Assembly: GCA_023386315.1 (NCBI GenBank)
Contig: JAEWJZ010000018.1
Coordinates: 186,001-250,000, forward strand
Direction of reading: 5' to 3'
DNA length: 64,000 nucleotides
From: Bacillota bacterium
GTDB lineage: Bacteria; Bacillota; Clostridia; Lachnospirales; Lachnospiraceae
Below, piece by piece: positions 1 to 7,880 of this stretch. The position numbers and the translations under genes were made by a program. Under the pieces are notes generated by a model that was given only the letters and a program-made list of their open reading frames with translations, was not told where the DNA came from and made no database searches. How positions within the stretch are numbered: the first letter of the stretch is position 1; each line of letters begins with the position of its first letter.

Positions 1-387
1 TTCACCATTAATATCTACCGTCTCCAATAACAAGTCATCTCCCAATATACTTGCAGCATAACGTCCTATTCCTTTTCTCCCCTGCATAATTCGTCCAGCT
101 GGGCTCTTTCTATTACGTACTTTATAATCCGTTGATGGCACAAGCCATTTATTTATTACATCCTCTCTACTCATACCATGTCCATGATCAGATATTTTCA
201 AAAACAGTTTATCTCTTTCCTGGTTACTACTGAATGTAATAATTACATCTTCCGAATCGGCATCGTATGCATTCTTTACTAACTCTACAAGTGCAGCAAA
301 TTTATCCTGTATTAAGTCTTCTCCTATTGTTAGTAAATGACGACCAGCAGGTCTGATTTTATAATCTTCTATTTTATTCACTACCAT
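1..387 (-). CDS. GHKL (MutL/MORC-like) ATPase, N-terminal part, cut by left edge
   Basis: Partial gene: 129 codons from an ATG at 387-385 to the window edge with no stop. The Bergerat ATP-binding fold is clear: ELVKNAYDAD at residues 35-44 gives the E-x-x-x-N box, SDHGHGM at 66-72 gives D-x-G-x-G, and GRKGIGRYAAS at 103-113 is the third glycine-rich box. The start overlaps the end of the methyltransferase gene by 7 nt (ATGGTAG), so translation is probably coupled. Such Hsp90/MutL/MORC-type ATPases are known to travel with C5 methyltransferases and Vsr nucleases in restriction-modification-like operons; a DNA-remodelling or sensing role here is inference. Domains beyond residue 129 cannot be seen. 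Confidence 0.8.
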   Translation of the reverse strand, partial: MVVNKIEDYKIRPAGRHLLTIGEDLIQDKFAALVELVKNAYDADSEDVIITFSSNQERDKLFLKISDHGHGMSREDVINKWLVPSTDYKVRNRKSPAGRIMQGRKGIGRYAASILGDDLLLETVDINGE

Positions 388-1640
388 ACCTCCAATAAAG
401 ACTTCGCAACCTTCTCAGCCAACAGCACCGGTACTGCATTTCCAATTTGCTTATATGCCGAAGTTCTTGATCCTTTACCAGACACAGACTCAAAATAAAA
501 GTCATCTGGAAAAGTTTGCAGCCTGGCTAACTCTCTTGGTGTTAATGACCTGTTCTGTATGACATCCGGATGTATAAAATAATGGCCGTCTTTTGCAACA
601 TGCGCAACTACAGTTTGGGAACATTCAACATCTGAAGCAACCACTTTAAATCTATCCAAGAAAGATTCCAGGTTCTTCTGAGTACGTAAATGTTCTGGTA
701 AATCAATATAACTCAACCTTTTATGTTCTGCATTCCACAGTGTAACAGCAATTCTGTAAATTTCCTTATCCTGATCTGTATTAGGCCTTGCACAATGAAA
801 AGTTACCATTTGACGATTTACTTGCTTAATACCCGATTTATACAGATATATTCTCTGATAATCTAATGTTTGCACCGGACGAATATTTCCTTCTCCTGCT
901 TGTAAAACAGGCAAATCCTTAAAAATTTCTTCCACCAGATATCCTCGCTCTTCTTGGGGTATCTCCGGATAGAATTCTTGACTTTCGTTATATTTTCCAA
1001 TCAGAATAATTCGTTTTCGATTCTGTAACACGCCATAATCAGCAGCATTTAATTTCCTGTATTCTGTTTTGTATCCGCATTCCTTAAATAATTTTCTCAT
1101 TTTATCAAAATGCAATTGTTCATCTGTATCTTTTGCAGATAACAAACCTAATACATTTTCAAACACAAAGTATTTTGGTTTGTACCTTTTTAAAAATTCT
1201 CCATATAATTTATAGAGATAATTTCGTTCATCACCCAACATACCATTTTCATCCCGTGCCCTTCCGATTAAGGAATATGCCTGACATGGAGGACCTCCAA
1301 CAATTAAGTCAATTCTTTCTCCTTTAAGGTTCCCGTCTATCTTCTGAAATATTTCTTCTATATTCTCCCACGAAATTTCATAATTCAATACTGTATCCAA
1401 AACTTCAACTGGCACTTCTGAATAAAATTCTTCTCTTGTAATTTCACCATTCAGATAAGAATCATAAATTTGACCCTTTCCATTATTCTGAAGCCACCTA
1501 TATGCTAGTCTTGTTTTTAAAGTATAGCAAGCAGCCGTATCTATTTCAACGTGTGATACTGGTACAAATCCTGCTCTTGTAAACCCTTCAGACAATCCCC
1601 CTGCCCCCGCAAAGAGATCCAGGTATCTCAACTTCGCCAT
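381..1640 (-). CDS. DNA (cytosine-5) methyltransferase
   Basis: 419 aa, normal length for a C5 methyltransferase that uses SAM to make 5-methylcytosine in a specific site. Motif I is LDLFAGAGGLSEGF (residues 7-20), motif IV GGPPCQAYS holds catalytic Cys119, motif VI is ENV (161-163), motif VIII is QNRKRIILIG (206-215) and motif X is GNAVP (400-404). The target-recognition region between VIII and X cannot be read for specificity. The start has AGGAG 8 nt upstream. It lies 24 nt after vsr and overlaps the ATPase gene downstream. Together these look like an R-M or defence cassette; no separate restriction enzyme is visible in the window, although it could lie left of position 1. Confidence 0.93.
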   Translation of the reverse strand: MAKLRYLDLFAGAGGLSEGFTRAGFVPVSHVEIDTAACYTLKTRLAYRWLQNNGKGQIYDSYLNGEITREEFYSEVPVEVLDTVLNYEISWENIEEIFQKIDGNLKGERIDLIVGGPPCQAYSLIGRARDENGMLGDERNYLYKLYGEFLKRYKPKYFVFENVLGLLSAKDTDEQLHFDKMRKLFKECGYKTEYRKLNAADYGVLQNRKRIILIGKYNESQEFYPEIPQEERGYLVEEIFKDLPVLQAGEGNIRPVQTLDYQRIYLYKSGIKQVNRQMVTFHCARPNTDQDKEIYRIAVTLWNAEHKRLSYIDLPEHLRTQKNLESFLDRFKVVASDVECSQTVVAHVAKDGHYFIHPDVIQNRSLTPRELARLQTFPDDFYFESVSGKGSRTSAYKQIGNAVPVLLAEKVAKSLLEVW

Positions 1641-1664
1641 CTTACAACTCCTGTCAGCAAATAA

Positions 1665-2084
1665 CTATTTTTTCTCCGTTATTTCTAAATGTAGTTTATT
1701 TAATCGTTCTGTCCGATATTGCTTTTTCAGTTCACATTCCCAGACAACAATAACTTTCCATCCCATTTTTTTCAATTCTTTAATGTTTTCAACATCCCGT
1801 TTTTTATTTTCCGATAACTTGTTCTTCCAGAACTCTTTGTTATTTTCAGGCCATTTAAAATACTTACAACCATCATGCACATGCCAGAAACAACCATTTA
1901 TAAAAACAGTAACTTTATATTTAGGAAAAACAATGTCCGGACAGCCAGGCAACTTTTTTACATTCTTCCTGTACCTTAAGCCACGTTTAAATAATTCTTT
2001 CCTTACAATCTCTTCCGGTTTCGTATTCTTGTTCTTAATCCTGGACATGTTATAGCTTCGGATTTCCTTTGTATGCACATCCAT
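1665..2084 (-). CDS. vsr: very short patch repair endonuclease (Vsr)
   Basis: 139 aa from the ATG at 2084. Family motifs are SYNMSRIKNKNTKPE near the N-terminus, GCPDIVF with the metal-binding Asp, and INGCFWHVHDGC with the Phe-Trp-His core. Vsr nicks 5' of T in T:G mismatches produced when methylated C deaminates, which fits the adjacent C5 methyltransferase. A GTG at 2093 would add three residues, directly after the stop of the DUF1413 gene, but the product from 2084 (MDVHTKEIRSYN) matches the usual start of the family. In some systems Vsr-like nucleases may act as the restriction component; that cannot be decided here. Confidence 0.9.
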   Translation of the reverse strand: MDVHTKEIRSYNMSRIKNKNTKPEEIVRKELFKRGLRYRKNVKKLPGCPDIVFPKYKVTVFINGCFWHVHDGCKYFKWPENNKEFWKNKLSENKKRDVENIKELKKMGWKVIVVWECELKKQYRTERLNKLHLEITEKK

Positions 2085-2093
2085 CCTGTTCAC

Positions 2094-2327
2094 TCACTCT
2101 TTCAAATACTGTTGTTGACCTGATGGCGTCTTTTCAACTGCCAAAATATTTGTTTCCGATGTATTTACATAATTAAGGAATAATGTTCCTAATAATAATC
2201 TGTCTCTTCTGGAAATTCGATTCCATTCATACCCCTTAAATAAGTCTTTCAACAAAAACTTTTCTCCAGCTTTGACACTACCCGTTTCATCTATTGCACA
2301 TTTTAAGAGACTGTTAATGTCGTACAT
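2094..2327 (-). CDS. DUF1413 family small protein
   Basis: 77 aa. The core reads FLLKDLFKGYEWNRISRRDR followed by a LLLGTLFLNYV stretch, which I recognise as DUF1413-like, a small domain of unknown function. The start is supported by GGAGG 7 nt upstream. It is the first gene of the cassette, its stop abuts the GTG at the head of vsr, and it sits directly behind a promoter with a palindromic operator. A role as controller protein or DNA-binding partner of the system is possible from position alone, but the sequence shows no clear helix-turn-helix. Confidence 0.65.
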   Translation of the reverse strand: MYDINSLLKCAIDETGSVKAGEKFLLKDLFKGYEWNRISRRDRLLLGTLFLNYVNTSETNILAVEKTPSGQQQYLKE

Positions 2328-2354
2328 CCTATTTCCTCCAATATTTTTGAAAAC

Positions 2355-2397
2355 AATGATATTAATATCATTATACTATTTATCACCAAATTTGCAA
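2355..2397 (-). promoter_or_regulatory. promoter and palindromic operator of the methyltransferase operon
   Basis: On the minus strand: -35 TTGCAA at 2392-2397, 16-bp spacer, -10 TATAAT at 2370-2375. The last three bases of the -10 begin an 18-bp perfect palindrome, AATGATATTAATATCATT, at 2355-2372, placed over the -10 and start-site region. That is where a repressor or R-M controller protein would act. The binding protein is not identified. Confidence 0.6.
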
Positions 2398-2436
2398 TAG
2401 ATGAATGGTAAAAATAGCTATTCGTCAACACTTCTT

Positions 2437-3855
2437 TTAGCTGCCTTCATTCTTACACTCAATCTCCGTCCCATCTATAAACACAACTAGCAGCCTCCCA
2501 TCCTCAAACACGCTGATATAATTCAATGTCCGTAACATAAAATCCTTATCCACCTTCTCCGACTTCCTTCCCCCCTGCGTCAATATTAGAAAATCTTTAG
2601 CTCGGTATGCTTTCAGTATATCCTCACTTTTCTCCTGCTCCTCCCACTTCGGTAAAAAATATTCCTTATTCTCTAAAATACCATTCCAAGCCATAACAAA
2701 CGCTTTTTCCAGCGTACTCTCCTCCACATGCCGGTTAGCACAGCCCATAACCCCTTTCACTTTATACCGCTCGCTGCATTGCCATACCTTTCTATCAATA
2801 CCTGTACTGCTCCGCCACCCTTTCAGGGCAAACATTTTCCCGCATAGCCCACAAACAATCTTGGAAGCGAAAGGATTATTCTCTGTATTGTGGGAATAGG
2901 AGTTTGTCCCGTGTTCTTCCATGTACTTCTTCCGTCTTGCAGTCTCCAACTGCACACACTCCCAAATCCATGGCTCAATAATAGCTTCGTGGTCATCCTC
3001 AATATAAAACTTCTGTATTTCTCCATTGTTCTGTACACGTTTCTTCGTAAGAAAATCCGTTGTATAGCTCTTTTGCAGAATGGCATCGCCTTTATATTTT
3101 TCATTTTCCAACATACTCTGCAAAGTAGTGGCTTGCCACTTCGTTTCTCCGTCCCAATTTTTCACACCTTCCCGTTCAAACATCCTTTTAATATAATCAA
3201 CAGTCTTGCCACTTAAAAATTCTGAGTACAACCGAGTTACAATTTGCGCTTGCTTCCGATTGATAACCAGTTTGCCCTCCTCATCCGTGTCATACCTGAG
3301 GAACCGTTTGGTACTCATCTTATGCTGCCCTTTTTCAAACCGCCTGCGTATTCCCCAAGTAGAATTTTCAGAAATAGACCTGCTTTCGTCCTGTGCCAGA
3401 GAAGAAAGAATAGTGAGCAGCACTTCACCTTTTGCATCCAATGTATTGATATTTTCCTTTTCAAAAATGATGCCAATACCTAATTCTTTCAGCTCCCGCA
3501 CGTAATTCAGGCAGTCCAGCGTATTCCTTGCAAAGCGTGAGATGGACTTTGTAATAATCATGTCAATTTTTCCTGCCCGGCAGTCTGCTATCATTCGTTT
3601 AAACTCATCCCTCTTTTTGGTATTGGTTGCTGAAATCCCCTCATCTGCATAAGTGCCTGCATACTCATAAAGGGGATTCTCATTAATAAATGTGGTGTAA
3701 TAATTTACCTGGTTCTCATAACTTAATAACTGTTCTTCTTGGGCGGTTGATACCCTGCAATACGCCGCCACCCGTAACTTCTGCACACTCTGCCCCATAC
3801 TTTCGTCCGCTGATGAAATCTGCCTTGCGGGTATAACGGTAATATTTCTTGCCAT
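2437..3855 (-). CDS. large serine recombinase (site-specific integrase/resolvase family)
   Basis: 472 aa and apparently intact. The resolvase domain starts with LRVAAYCRVSTAQEEQ (nucleophile Ser36) and continues with the DEGISATNTKKRDEF and ITKSISRFARNT motifs to about residue 180. A recombinase domain follows (WGIRRRF, NEKYKGDAILQKSYTTDF), then a zinc ribbon with CGLCGK and WQCSERY...GC around residues 345-385. The start has a strong AGGAGG at ideal spacing. Such enzymes move Tn4451-like and integrative elements or phages. It lies in tandem with a decayed second recombinase and next to the methyltransferase cassette, so it may have delivered that cassette. No attachment site could be recognised. 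Confidence 0.93.
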   Translation of the reverse strand: MARNITVIPARQISSADESMGQSVQKLRVAAYCRVSTAQEEQLLSYENQVNYYTTFINENPLYEYAGTYADEGISATNTKKRDEFKRMIADCRAGKIDMIITKSISRFARNTLDCLNYVRELKELGIGIIFEKENINTLDAKGEVLLTILSSLAQDESRSISENSTWGIRRRFEKGQHKMSTKRFLRYDTDEEGKLVINRKQAQIVTRLYSEFLSGKTVDYIKRMFEREGVKNWDGETKWQATTLQSMLENEKYKGDAILQKSYTTDFLTKKRVQNNGEIQKFYIEDDHEAIIEPWIWECVQLETARRKKYMEEHGTNSYSHNTENNPFASKIVCGLCGKMFALKGWRSSTGIDRKVWQCSERYKVKGVMGCANRHVEESTLEKAFVMAWNGILENKEYFLPKWEEQEKSEDILKAYRAKDFLILTQGGRKSEKVDKDFMLRTLNYISVFEDGRLLVVFIDGTEIECKNEGS

Positions 3856-5058
3856 GTATGTTCACCTCCTCAACCACCGTTGGTTCTGTAATATTCTTCT
3901 TTATGACCTCTGTATTATCCACCCGCACTCCCCGGCAGGCTTGTTTTCCCTCTTTAATATAAGTGCTGCACAGCCACTGAATCTTTCCTTTATATACCAT
4001 TCTGCGCCTGAGATTCTTTCCGCAATATGGGCATATCAGCATTCCGCTCAGCGGGTATCTGTTCTGGTACTTCTCAGTACCGTCAGTAGCAATATTCCGA
4101 TTTTTCTTCCGGCGTTCCCGCTCCGCCTGTACCTGGTTCCATTTCTCCTCACTCACGATAGCCGGGTGGTTATCTGTGATATAGTAACTCTGCACTTCCC
4201 CACGGTTTAATCTTGACTGGTTCCGCTTATTCTCCGGCGTGAAGTATTTCTGCAGGTGATAATCCCCTTTGTACTTTTCATTGGTCAGCACCCCATTTAC
4301 TGTGCTTTCATTCCATTCCCCATCGGTCACGGTCTTTACCCTAAGAAAATTCATCAGGCTTTTCAGTCTGGAATTTCCCAATCCGAACAAGGTCATGTCA
4401 TAAAGAAAATCCACTACGAATGCCTCTTTCTGGTTAATGACCAGTCCACCATACTCATCCTTGTCATACCCCTGGAACCGCTCGGTATTAATCATGATTT
4501 CTCCCTGCTCAAACTTCTTTTTAATGGTCCACTTGTTGTTCTCGCTCATGTTCCGGCTCTCTTCCTGTGCAAAAGAAGCAAGGACGGCAAGCATTATCTC
4601 ACCGTCCCCGGAATGGGTGTTGATATTCTGTTCTTCAAAAAAATACCGACGCCCAGTTCTTTCAGCTCTCTTGCAACTTTCAGAACGGTGACGGTATTTC
4701 TCGCAAATCTTGATATTGACTTTGTTATGATTAAATCGATTTCCCCTGCCCTTGCCTTTCCCAGCATTTTCTGGAACTGTGGACGGCTCTCGCAGTAGCC
4801 GGAGATTCCCTGATCGGCATAGACTCCGGCAAACTCATACTCCGGGTTGGAAGTAATCAGACGCTCATAGGTATCTGTCTGATATTCCAGCGAGTCCTCC
4901 TGTCTTTTGCTGTCTGAAGATACCCTGGCATAAGCTTTCTTTTGTAATCCTTGGAAAACAGGTTCCAGGCTCGATCTTACAAACTGAGGGTTGGCCTGAC
5001 TTTTTCGATAGGCTGAGCTGGGGATAGATATTGAACCTCTTCCTTGATAACACAGCAG
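3716..5058 (-). pseudogene. second large serine recombinase, frameshifted and without a start
   Basis: The catalytic half is legible at about 4600-4960 (KKAYARVSSDSKRQ, then GVYADQGISGY and LIITKSISRFARNT), but the frame breaks at 4637-4643, where an A7 run on the plus strand gives ATTTTTTTGAA. One more T would restore the expected IFFEEQNIN and join it to the downstream 292-codon frame (recombinase domain, CPYCGKNLRR zinc ribbon). Upstream, the frame is open back to a TGA at 5059-5061 without any ATG, GTG or TTG that I can find. The 3' end overlaps the intact recombinase gene by 140 bp, suggesting that the original stop is lost. This is a decayed partner of the recombinase at 2437-3855; a sequencing error in the homopolymer would explain only the first defect. 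Confidence 0.8.
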
Positions 5059-5160
5059 TCATATAGTTCTTTCCATTGAAAAAGGACTGGGTAGCCAGTC
5101 CTCTTTCAGTTAAAATACAACCGTTTACCAATAATTAAGACTAATATCCTAATTAAGAGC

Positions 5161-5208
5161 GAAAAAGAGATAATTAATTCAAATATTTTCAATATATGTT
5201 AGCTCTTT
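5161..5208 (-). terminator. possible weak terminator after the secreted protein gene
   Basis: On the minus strand AAAAGAGCTAA near the stop codon can pair with TTATCTCTTTT about 28 nt later. The loop is long and the U-run is short, so this is a weak call. Confidence 0.3.
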
Positions 5209-5762
5209 TTTCCATTATAATTACATGATACACTCACACTGTATGTGGCCCAACCACCAAGATTTCTATTTACTCTACAACTATATTTAGCTGTCGCCTT
5301 TGAAGTACCATCTCCAGAAGTAGTTGTTCCGTTATCTTCTACATCACTTACCCCACCGCCCTGATTATATGATCCTGATTCATTAAATACATACACTGTC
5401 CTTGCTGCGCTATCATATTCAAAGCTAGCACTTACTTCTACGGACCCTGTTGACCCATAATTTTTAGTTTTTGTATATTCTTTAACTCCAGAAGCTCTTA
5501 ATAAAGCAGCATTATGCTTTATATAAGTTCTTTCCACATAAGGTGTCCCATCATTTTCTGTACCCCAGACTTCTGAAACAAGATCTCCTTTTGAGAAATC
5601 TGGTCCTTTATCTTCCATTCTAAGCTGTGCCATAGCTACATTACTTGCCATTGTCACATTAGTTGCGGTAGGTAAATTGGCAGCCATAGCCTGTGGAGCA
5701 GATACCGTGCAGACAGTTAATGTCATTAAAAATAATGTCGTCCATTTTTTAATTCTTCTCAT
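5199..5762 (-). CDS. secreted protein of unknown function, ECF-operon partner
   Basis: 187 aa. Residues 1-27 form a typical Sec signal peptide (basic MRRIKKW start, hydrophobic core, cut near AMAA). The mature part is polar, rich in Ser, Thr, Gly and Tyr (for example GSYNQGGGVSDVEDNG), and ends with a beta-rich SCRVNRNLGGWATYSVSVSC stretch holding two cysteines. I do not recognise a family. It lies 162 bp downstream of an anti-sigma gene on the same strand and has its own SigA-like promoter, so it may be a target or the exported effector of that signalling pair. The start is supported by AGGGGA-like sequence upstream. Confidence 0.65.
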   Translation of the reverse strand: MRRIKKWTTLFLMTLTVCTVSAPQAMAANLPTATNVTMASNVAMAQLRMEDKGPDFSKGDLVSEVWGTENDGTPYVERTYIKHNAALLRASGVKEYTKTKNYGSTGSVEVSASFEYDSAARTVYVFNESGSYNQGGGVSDVEDNGTTTSGDGTSKATAKYSCRVNRNLGGWATYSVSVSCNYNGKKS

Positions 5763-5811
5763 ACTTAATCCCCTTTATCTATAGTTCTGTTAATTAATAG
5801 GTTACAATTAT

Positions 5812-5839
5812 ATTATAAACTATTATTCTAAATATTCAA
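5812..5839 (-). promoter_or_regulatory. SigA-like promoter of the secreted protein gene
   Basis: Minus strand -35 TTGAAT (5834-5839), 16-bp spacer, -10 TATAAT (5812-5817), about 50 bp before the ATG at 5762. Confidence 0.5.
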
Positions 5840-5924
5840 CTGAAACTCACCGACATAATCTGACATATAATTTAATTGGGCCCAAATTAGCTCTGCATTA
5901 TAGTGTTTTGTTGAAATGTAGAAG

Positions 5925-6704
5925 CTAATTAACTCCATTCCATACCAACGTGCCCTTTTCTTTTTGCTTGTCATATTCCTCATCCGAAAGCTTATCAAAT
6001 CTATACAAATTTCTGACAGGCAAATAATAAATCTCTATCATCTGTGGCTTGTAATCCGCAGTTTGGTATCTTTCACCATATATGTCTGATCCTGTACTAC
6101 TACCGCTTTCACTATAATCTGCAAGATCAGAATCAAAGAACAAACTAGTCCACAACGTTTTAGCATAGCAGTAATAAACAACCCTTATAATTTCTCCGTT
6201 TCGATTGACATTCCTGCCTGTTGAACTTTCGGTAGTCCGAGAAATCCCCCGATAAACTTTCTTAACCACATTAATTACGTCGCCGGAATCCTTTTGCTTG
6301 ACATCACCGACGTTCGAAGAATCCAATTTTTTCCATATAATTCTCCCCTCTTCATTGGTTACAATAACAGAAGGAAATAATTCCACCGACATTCGGTTCG
6401 CGTCATAGGGGAGTGGTATTTCATAATTCTTTGCAAAAATAATTAATCCACATAATACGATGATGCAGGTCAAAAGGGCAACCATAATATTCTTATGTAT
6501 CATTTTTGCTTTTAACCGTTTAAGAAAATCGATATTTTTATCTTCATTCGGTATTTCTTGAGGAATAACTACAGACATTTCTTCATAAACCGTCCGGCAA
6601 TTGTCGCAATTATCAAGATGTTTTCTTATTTCTGTATTTGTTTCTTCACTTGTCAAACCGTCAATGTAATTAGATAACAGATCTTTTACAATGGAACATT
6701 TCAT
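5925..6704 (-). CDS. zinc-finger anti-sigma factor, membrane-anchored
   Basis: 259 aa. The N-terminal cytosolic part has the anti-sigma zinc-finger pattern H-x3-C-x2-C in RKHLDNCDNC (about residues 27-36). One membrane helix follows (IMVALLTCIIVLCGLIIF, about 73-90), then an extracytoplasmic domain of about 165 residues that I do not recognise. It overlaps the sigma gene by 4 nt (ATGA), the standard coupling of a sigma factor and its antagonist. The outer domain presumably senses a signal or is cleaved to release sigma; no protease is encoded nearby. GGAGAG upstream supports the start. Confidence 0.85.
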   Translation of the reverse strand: MKCSIVKDLLSNYIDGLTSEETNTEIRKHLDNCDNCRTVYEEMSVVIPQEIPNEDKNIDFLKRLKAKMIHKNIMVALLTCIIVLCGLIIFAKNYEIPLPYDANRMSVELFPSVIVTNEEGRIIWKKLDSSNVGDVKQKDSGDVINVVKKVYRGISRTTESSTGRNVNRNGEIIRVVYYCYAKTLWTSLFFDSDLADYSESGSSTGSDIYGERYQTADYKPQMIEIYYLPVRNLYRFDKLSDEEYDKQKEKGTLVWNGVN

Positions 6705-7186
6705 TTAAGTCTCTCCATTTCCTTAATTATTTTTTGTTTAGATCGATAGTACGTGGTACGTGCCCAATTTTCGTTCTTACCTAAAATCTCACCAATCTCT
6801 GCGAATGAAAACTCACCCGTCAAACGCATATGTACCAACTCACGCATTGGCTCCGGCAATGAGTGAATCGCCTTATATAAGGTTGTTTTTTCCATTCGAA
6901 GCAATGTGGATATTTCCGGTGATTCATAACCCGGCACTTCGTCCGTAAGCTCAATCTGCTTCCATCGAGAGCGCTTAGCCAGCCATTGATACCAAATATG
7001 CTTAGCTATTTGACAAAGCCATACTACCAACTTACAACTCCCGTCATAATTGCCTATGGTCCGCATAGCGCGAAAGAATGTCTCTTGTGTTAGGTCTTCT
7101 GCCAAATCTTCATTATGAGTTAGACTAAGCAAGTATTTATACACCGCCTTTGCATGCTGATTGTATGCCCTCTCAATATCATCCAA
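6701..7186 (-). CDS. RNA polymerase ECF sigma factor
   Basis: 161 aa, the usual ECF length. Region 2 reads AYNQHAKAVYKYLLSLTHNE then EDLTQETFFRAMR. Region 4 has LPEPMRELVHMRLTGEFSFA followed by EIGEILGKNENWARTTYYRSK, a helix-turn-helix for the -35 box. The last codons overlap the anti-sigma gene. ECF factors of this kind often activate their own operon, but I could not assign an ECF-type promoter in the 300 bp upstream. The regulon beyond the adjacent secreted protein is unknown. Confidence 0.9.
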   Translation of the reverse strand: MDDIERAYNQHAKAVYKYLLSLTHNEDLAEDLTQETFFRAMRTIGNYDGSCKLVVWLCQIAKHIWYQWLAKRSRWKQIELTDEVPGYESPEISTLLRMEKTTLYKAIHSLPEPMRELVHMRLTGEFSFAEIGEILGKNENWARTTYYRSKQKIIKEMERLK

Positions 7187-7880
7187 GGTAGCTTCCTCCA
7201 GTCTTTCTTATTTTCATCCATATATCCGATAAAGTGAAGCTTCGTTACAAAAAAATTGATAATAATATGATATTAACTAAAACTTTTATACGTATGTATC
7301 GCATCACTAATTAAGTCAATTTCAAACAGATCTCAACTTTCTTACTAAAATAAGATAATCTTTCTAATATATCCAATTTTCCAAACGTAAGTTCTTAATT
7401 ACAATTGTACCAAGTCGCAAGGGCGACGGTTACCCCCAGAATTTCCTCTACTGATATTGGTATATTTTCGACTTTCATATTTCTATATTAATCAATTATT
7501 GTAAATATCATGTTGTTGGAAATATTGAGAGAATCCTCGATAAGAATATGAACTGATTAAAAGCACCTTTATTTTATACCAAAGACATACCAATTTCAAG
7601 TGTCCTCTACCAAAAAAGTAATCTATCTGGTTAAATGTTTTATCTTCAAATAAGGGGTTCGCTAATTTATATGTACATTTCAGCGAAACCCCTATACGTT
7701 TTGACAAAAGCAATAATTTAAACAATCTGACATTACCCCATCCTAATGAAAGAAAATATAAATTTATCTTTGCCTATATAATAACACAGGTTAAACAAAC
7801 CGTCTCAACATTCCTCTACACTTCCTTTTATACTACATAGCGAAACTATGCCATGCATATTTTAGGGTGGGGTAATGATT
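7187..7880. other. 694-bp AT-rich gap with only doubtful short frames
   Basis: No convincing gene. A 77-codon minus frame (7492-7725) starts at a TTG without a ribosome site. A 27-codon minus frame (7395-7478, MKVENIPISVEE to WYNCN) has an ATG but also no ribosome site. An imperfect inverted repeat of 15 bp, ATTACCCCATCCTAA at 7732-7746 and TTAGGGTGGGGTAAT at 7862-7876, encloses 115 bp and could be a small element end or a structured 5' or 3' region. Confidence 0.4.
7732..7876. repeat. 145-bp segment bounded by 15-bp inverted repeats (one mismatch)
   Basis: Left arm at 7732-7746, right arm at 7862-7876; 14 of 15 positions are complementary. The interior is noncoding and AT-rich. I see no clear target duplication, so a miniature transposable element is only one reading; a long stem-loop downstream of the gene ending at 7881 is another. 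Confidence 0.35.

Noticed and set aside
4256..4798. 180-codon plus-strand frame
   Set aside because: Antisense to the decayed recombinase; the minus strand carries the recognisable motifs.
7492..7725. 77-codon minus frame
   Set aside because: Starts at TTG with no ribosome site, unusual composition, no known motif; more likely chance or a remnant.
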